This document shows positions 4,272-7,495 of a stretch of 7,495 bases of DNA, piece after piece. Numbering within the stretch: position 1 is the first letter of the stretch; the number at the start of each line of letters is the position of its first letter. Below the pieces are notes generated by a model. The model was not told the origin of the DNA. It saw nothing but the letters and a program-made list of their open reading frames with translations, and did no database searches. Source of the stretch: Frankiales bacterium (lineage in GTDB: Bacteria > Actinomycetota > Actinomycetes > Mycobacteriales > Jatrophihabitantaceae); contig JAOPUY010000065.1 in NCBI GenBank assembly GCA_025963265.1, positions 1 to 7,495 on the forward strand. The letters are read 5' to 3'. The position numbers were made by a program, and so were the translations under genes.

Positions 4272-6840
4272 CGGGGTCGGAGGCGCCGGTCGACGGCGCC
4301 GTCGCGCCCGAAGATCCAGTCGCGCCCGAGGATCCAGTTGCGCCGGGGGATCCAGTTGCGCCGGTCGAGGCAGTAGAGCCCGCCGAGTCGCTTCCGCCGG
4401 CCGAGTCGGAGGCGCTGGACGAGCCGGCTGAACTCGGCGAGTTGGTTGAGCTGAAGGAGTTCGTGGAGCCGTCCGGCGCGGTTCCGGTGCTGAGGCACAA
4501 CGCGATCCGGGTTCCGGGGGCGGCCACCTGGGGGCTTTGGTAGCCGACCGTGCCCGTCGGTTGGCCGCTGCCGCAGGCGTAGGAGAGCACCGTCGAGCTG
4601 AAACCGGCCGCGGTCAAGGCCGCTTGGGCCACCGTCGGGGTCGAGCCGACCACGGAGGGAACCGGCACCGCGCCGGCCACCTCGGCCGCCGTCGGCCATT
4701 GCCAGTTCTGGGCTTGCAGCCCCGGGCCATAGGCGTCCAGCCAGAAAGTGGCGGCGTAGGCGCCGAAGACGTCGCTGCCGTTATTGGTGACATCGGCGGG
4801 CAGGCCGCTGACCGTGGTCTTCGGAGACGTCGGGTTGACCAACGCGGAGGCTGAGACCAAGGTCGGGGTGACTCCGACGTACCACAGGGCGGAGTTGCCG
4901 TTGCCGCCGTCGGGACCGTCCGGGTTGTCGCTGTCGGTGCCGGTCTTGGACGCGACCTCGCTGCCGCCGTCGGCGTACCAGTCCCGGAAGTAGGAGTAGG
5001 CCGTGCCCTCGGAGCTGTTGGTGTCGGCGGTCATCATGTTGATCAGCGTGCGCGCCACCTGCGGGGTGAACTGCCGGCTGCAGGTCGCCTGGTGGTAGCT
5101 CACCGCGGCGCCGCTGGCCGAGGTGATGGTCTTGATCGGCGTGGGTGCGCAGTAGACCCCGTCGTTGGCGGCGGCGGCGTAGGCGCCGGCCAACTGCAGC
5201 GGGGACGTCGGTGAGAACCCGAGCGTGAAGCCGGTCTGGTGCTGGCTGATCGTGGCTTGCGCGATGCTCTGGCTGGAGCCGGCGGTCTCCGGCTCGTTCA
5301 ACGTCGTCATGCCCAGGTTGAGCGCCGTGGTGACGATCGGCGACAGGTCGCAGCCGAAGAACTGGTCCTCGAGCCCGACGAAGTAGGTGTTGACCGACTC
5401 GGGCAGCGCGTCTTTGAGTTGCAAGGTCGCGTCGTAGGTGCCGGCGTTGTGCGTGGTGTACGGGACGGTGTCCCCGCTGGGGTCGACCGGGCAGTTGCGG
5501 ACGGTGTAGGCGTTGCTGCCCGTGGTCAGGGTGAAGTCGGGTTGAGCGCCGGCCTCCAGCGCGGTCAGGGCGGTGAAGAACTTGTAGGTCGAGCCCGCGC
5601 CGGCGTAGCCGGTCGTGAACAGTGGCAGGGTGGTCTGGCCCGCGGCCAAGCCGTAGTGCCGGCTGCTGATCATGGTGGTGACATCGCCGGTGCGCGGGTC
5701 GACCGACGGCATGACGAGCGCGGTGGCCGAGGTGGGGTCGAGGCCGGATTGCCACACCGCCTGCTGACCGCTGTTCTGCAGCGACGCGTCCAGCGTGGTG
5801 ACGATTTTCAGGCCACCGGTCAGCAGGGTCTGAGCGGATAGACCGCCTTGCTGCTCCAGCCAGTTGACCACGTAGTCACAGAAGAATCCGACGTTCGCGA
5901 TGGTGCTTTGGGAGCTGGAACAGCCCTGTTGCACCGGCTTGGGCGAGCTCGAGGCCAGCCCCAGGGGCTTGTCCTTGTCGGCGCTGGCCGCGCTGGCCGA
6001 CAGATCGCCGGTGGTCACCATGTTGTCCAATACGGCGTTACGGCGGGCCAGCGCCGCCGCCGGTGCGACGAAGGGGTCGAGCTCAGTGGGGCTGCGCAGC
6101 AGGCCGACCAGCATCGCGCCTTGGGTGACGGTCAACTGAGCGGCGTTGACGCCGAAATAGGTCTGCGCGGCGACCTGGATGCCGTAGCTGTTCTCACCGA
6201 AGAACGCGATGTTGAAGTACCCATCGAGGATTTGGGACTTCGAGTACTTCTTCTCCAAGTCGACCGCGCAGACCGCGTCGGAGAGTTTGCGTTGCAAAGT
6301 CTGGTCGATCGCCGCCGCCCGCTCGGCGTCGGTGGTGGCCTGGTAGTAACGCAACTGCTTGACGTACTGCATGGTTAGCGTCGAGCCGCCTTGGGTGTCG
6401 TCGCTGCCGCTGTCGGCCAGCGCGGCCCGCAGGATCGACTTCGGGTCGACGCCGTTGTTGGTGTAAAACGTCCGATCCTCGGTGGAGACCAGAGCATTTC
6501 GCACCGGGACCGGGATCGAGGACAACGCGACCGGCTGGCGGTCCTGGGAGAACAGGGTGGCGATCACGGTCGTGCCGTCGGCCGCGTAGACGGTGGTGGT
6601 CTGAGCGGGCGCGGTCACCGTGACGTCGCAGGAGGTGTCGAGGACCTGCGCGGCCGCCCGGTCGCTGATCAGCGCCGCGCCCCCGACGAAGGGGGCCGCG
6701 AAGCCGGCGGCCAGCGCCCCGACGGCCACCAGCGCGGCCATCAGCCGGACCACGATGCTGGCTCGCCGGCTTGCCAGCCGGGCGCGTGCGCGTGCGAAAT
6801 TCAACCGTGATCCCCGCCTAGGTCGGATGTGCCGTCCCAT
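4222..6840 (-). CDS. Class A bifunctional penicillin-binding protein with one PASTA domain
   Basis: An 872-residue membrane-anchored peptidoglycan synthase. A short Arg-rich cytoplasmic end is followed by a TM helix (about 29-56). The GT51 glycosyltransferase follows: catalytic Glu121 in STEDRTFY, GGSTLTMQ (151-158), R184-K185-L-S-D188, then YSKSQILDGYFN. The transpeptidase has S417-T-Y-K420, S482-V-N484 and K632-T-G-T635, all intact. One PASTA domain spans about 726-786. The last 85 or so residues are Ser/Gly/Thr/Ala-rich, with seven Gly-X-Y triplets at 827-847. Three GT51 positions depart from consensus (Asn128 for His, Met157 for Gln, Asp188 for Glu). Ten cysteines all lie outside the membrane. 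The ATG at 6840 lacks a clear Shine-Dalgarno; a TTG at residue 13 has a better one. The 3' end overlaps the SGNH hydrolase gene. It lies 90 bp downstream of the uridylyltransferase on the same strand. Relatives are the actinobacterial PonA-like enzymes; I do not assign a symbol. Confidence 0.93.
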   Translation of the reverse strand: MGRHIRPRRGSRLNFARARARLASRRASIVVRLMAALVAVGALAAGFAAPFVGGAALISDRAAAQVLDTSCDVTVTAPAQTTTVYAADGTTVIATLFSQDRQPVALSSIPVPVRNALVSTEDRTFYTNNGVDPKSILRAALADSGSDDTQGGSTLTMQYVKQLRYYQATTDAERAAAIDQTLQRKLSDAVCAVDLEKKYSKSQILDGYFNIAFFGENSYGIQVAAQTYFGVNAAQLTVTQGAMLVGLLRSPTELDPFVAPAAALARRNAVLDNMVTTGDLSASAASADKDKPLGLASSSPKPVQQGCSSSQSTIANVGFFCDYVVNWLEQQGGLSAQTLLTGGLKIVTTLDASLQNSGQQAVWQSGLDPTSATALVMPSVDPRTGDVTTMISSRHYGLAAGQTTLPLFTTGYAGAGSTYKFFTALTALEAGAQPDFTLTTGSNAYTVRNCPVDPSGDTVPYTTHNAGTYDATLQLKDALPESVNTYFVGLEDQFFGCDLSPIVTTALNLGMTTLNEPETAGSSQSIAQATISQHQTGFTLGFSPTSPLQLAGAYAAAANDGVYCAPTPIKTITSASGAAVSYHQATCSRQFTPQVARTLINMMTADTNSSEGTAYSYFRDWYADGGSEVASKTGTDSDNPDGPDGGNGNSALWYVGVTPTLVSASALVNPTSPKTTVSGLPADVTNNGSDVFGAYAATFWLDAYGPGLQAQNWQWPTAAEVAGAVPVPSVVGSTPTVAQAALTAAGFSSTVLSYACGSGQPTGTVGYQSPQVAAPGTRIALCLSTGTAPDGSTNSFSSTNSPSSAGSSSASDSAGGSDSAGSTASTGATGSPGATGSSGATGSSGATAPSTGASDPVRRGLAPPVPAGGRPR
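4303..4374 (-). repeat. Four 18-bp tandem repeats inside the PBP tail
   Basis: Read on the plus strand, units start at 4303, 4321, 4339 and 4357. The first is CGCGCCCGAAGATCCAGT and the second differs from it at one position. The third differs more, and the fourth keeps only the ends. On the coding (minus) strand each 18-bp unit encodes six residues close to TGSSGA, producing collagen-like Gly-X-Y triplets. The period is a multiple of three, so gain or loss of units would keep the frame. Third codon positions here are less G/C-rich than in the rest of the gene. Confidence 0.85.
6811..6819 (-). promoter_or_regulatory. Shine-Dalgarno-like site supporting an alternative PBP start
   Basis: On the minus strand AGGCGGGGA (6819 down to 6811) ends 6 bases before an in-frame TTG at 6804-6802, which is residue 13 of the long form. 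The ATG at 6840 has no comparable motif. Starting at the TTG would remove 12 residues, six of them Arg, but leave the membrane anchor intact. Confidence 0.3.
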
Positions 6841-6930
6841 TGTGGCGCGCGCAAGCTGTACCGGGAGTAAGAGAGCGGCCGACCAGAAGAGTAAGAACCT
6901 GCTGTGCGGAAAGGGAAATCTGAACTGGGA
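6841..6930 (-). other. Gap between the uridylyltransferase and PBP genes with a direct repeat
   Basis: This 90-bp non-coding gap is less GC-rich than its flanks. It contains a perfect 8-bp direct repeat, GAGTAAGA on the plus strand at 6865-6872 and 6889-6896, spaced 24 bp start to start. No hairpin followed by T residues and no clear -35/-10 pair was found. Either the two genes share a transcript or the PBP has its own promoter here; sequence alone does not decide. Confidence 0.45.
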
Positions 6931-7495
6931 TCAGCGGCCGAGGACCGCTCCGTCGGGGATCCGCAGCGGCTCGCCGTCCGTCGCCGCGTCCGAGTCGTCG
7001 CCGGCCGGATGGGCCAGCCGCACCTCGCCGGTGATGACCACATCGGCGCCGAAGTGCACGTTTCCGCGCACGGTCAGGCTCTGGCAGCCGACCAATGAGG
7101 GGACTCCGCGCGGGAAATGGCGCTCGAAATCGCCGACGAGCTTGAAGTGGCGGCCGTCCAGATCGATGAAGGGCGGGCGGCCCGCGCGGCTCGGATCCAG
7201 CGCGATGGCCGAATCGGCGCCGAGCACATAGGCGTCCGAGCGGACCGCGAGCAAGTCGTTGGTGGTCTTGACCGGCCCGAACCGGGTGCGGGGGACGCGG
7301 ATGGCCTGCGCGTCGGGCCAGAGCGCGATCGCCGCCCCCATCGCCGTCTCCAACTGCAAGCCCGGCGTGGACTGCGCGTCCTTGGGATCGACGGTCTTGC
7401 GGTTGACGATGAGCGGCAGCTCCAGCACGCCGCTGCGCGCACGCTGCGTCTCGGCCAGCGCGGGCAGGTCGATCCACAGGTTGTTGGTGTTGAAG
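6931..7495 (-). CDS. UDPGP-family UTP-glucose-1-phosphate uridylyltransferase, 5' truncated
   Basis: The frame is open from the window end to the TGA at 6933-6931, leaving the C-terminal 187 residues; a GTG at 7428 is internal. The fragment begins with FNTNNLWIDL, the sugar-nucleotide site hallmark of UDPGP-type (eukaryotic-like) pyrophosphorylases. It continues with ELPLIVNRKTVDP, QLETAMGAAI and RFGPVKTTNDLLAVRSD; the Lys in PVKTTNDLL corresponds to the conserved catalytic-site lysine of the family. The end, including SLTVRGNVHFGADVVITGEV, looks like the C-terminal beta-helix of these enzymes. The reaction joins UTP and glucose-1-phosphate to give UDP-glucose and pyrophosphate in the cytoplasm, feeding glycan, glycolipid and trehalose synthesis. 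It is not of the bacterial GalU type. The PBP gene follows 90 bp downstream. Another sugar-1-phosphate as substrate cannot be excluded. Confidence 0.88.
   Translation of the reverse strand, partial: FNTNNLWIDLPALAETQRARSGVLELPLIVNRKTVDPKDAQSTPGLQLETAMGAAIALWPDAQAIRVPRTRFGPVKTTNDLLAVRSDAYVLGADSAIALDPSRAGRPPFIDLDGRHFKLVGDFERHFPRGVPSLVGCQSLTVRGNVHFGADVVITGEVRLAHPAGDDSDAATDGEPLRIPDGAVLGR

Noticed and set aside
4271..4543. A protein-like acidic Pro/Glu/Val-rich plus-strand frame (repeats of APEDPV) directly after the hydrolase stop, which a -1 frameshift could join to the hydrolase
   Set aside because: It has no start codon near its beginning and no obvious slippery site. The opposite strand carries the PBP tail with normal G/C-rich third positions, and the frame is explained as a shadow of the 18-bp repeats and Ser codons.
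5239..5841. A 200-codon plus-strand frame antisense to the PBP transpeptidase
   Set aside because: It is Gly/Arg/Val-rich with no recognisable motif and is fully explained by the codon bias of the PBP on the other strand.
6841..6930. TACTCT on the minus strand in the gap as a -10 box for the PBP
   Set aside because: It fits TAnnnT, but the bases 17 upstream do not resemble a -35 element, and the same word is part of the direct repeat.

Overview
The window is about 7.5 kb of high-GC DNA with strong G/C bias at third codon positions. Its gene families (a GCS2-type ligase, a class A PBP carrying PASTA, a DHA2 exporter, a UDPGP-type uridylyltransferase) point to an actinobacterium (Actinomycetota). 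I cannot fix the order or genus from sequence alone. No mobile element, CRISPR array, tRNA or rRNA was seen.

Layout. Plus strand: (1) the 3' part of a GCS2-family glutamate-cysteine-ligase-like enzyme (1-1053), cut by the window start and followed by a terminator-like hairpin; (2) an AqpZ-type aquaporin (1164-1910); (3) a 63-bp array of nine heptamers (consensus GATCGCN) inside a 68-bp inverted-repeat-bounded block (1929-1996); (4) a DHA2-family 14-TM drug exporter (2016-3536); (5) an SGNH/GDSL hydrolase (3540-4271) starting one codon after the exporter's stop, in the same frame. Minus strand: (6) a class A bifunctional penicillin-binding protein (6840 down to 4222) with GT51, transpeptidase and one PASTA domain plus a Ser/Gly/Thr-rich repeat tail, whose 3' end overlaps the hydrolase gene by 50 bp tail to tail; (7) the C-terminal part of a UDPGP-family UTP-glucose-1-phosphate uridylyltransferase (7495 down to 6931), cut by the window end.

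How they may work together. The exporter and hydrolase look translationally coupled. The uridylyltransferase and the PBP lie in tandem on the minus strand and both serve envelope building (nucleotide-sugar supply and peptidoglycan polymerisation), although a 90-bp gap leaves open whether they share a transcript. The aquaporin and the GCS2 ligase look like independent single genes.

The genes are mostly ordinary housekeeping or accessory families. I do not see a clear undescribed multi-gene system. The most unusual signals are the quasi-palindromic heptamer array, the 18-bp coding repeats in the PBP tail with its antisense run into the neighbour gene, the departures from consensus in the PBP glycosyltransferase motifs, and the exporter and hydrolase being separated in frame by a single TGA.
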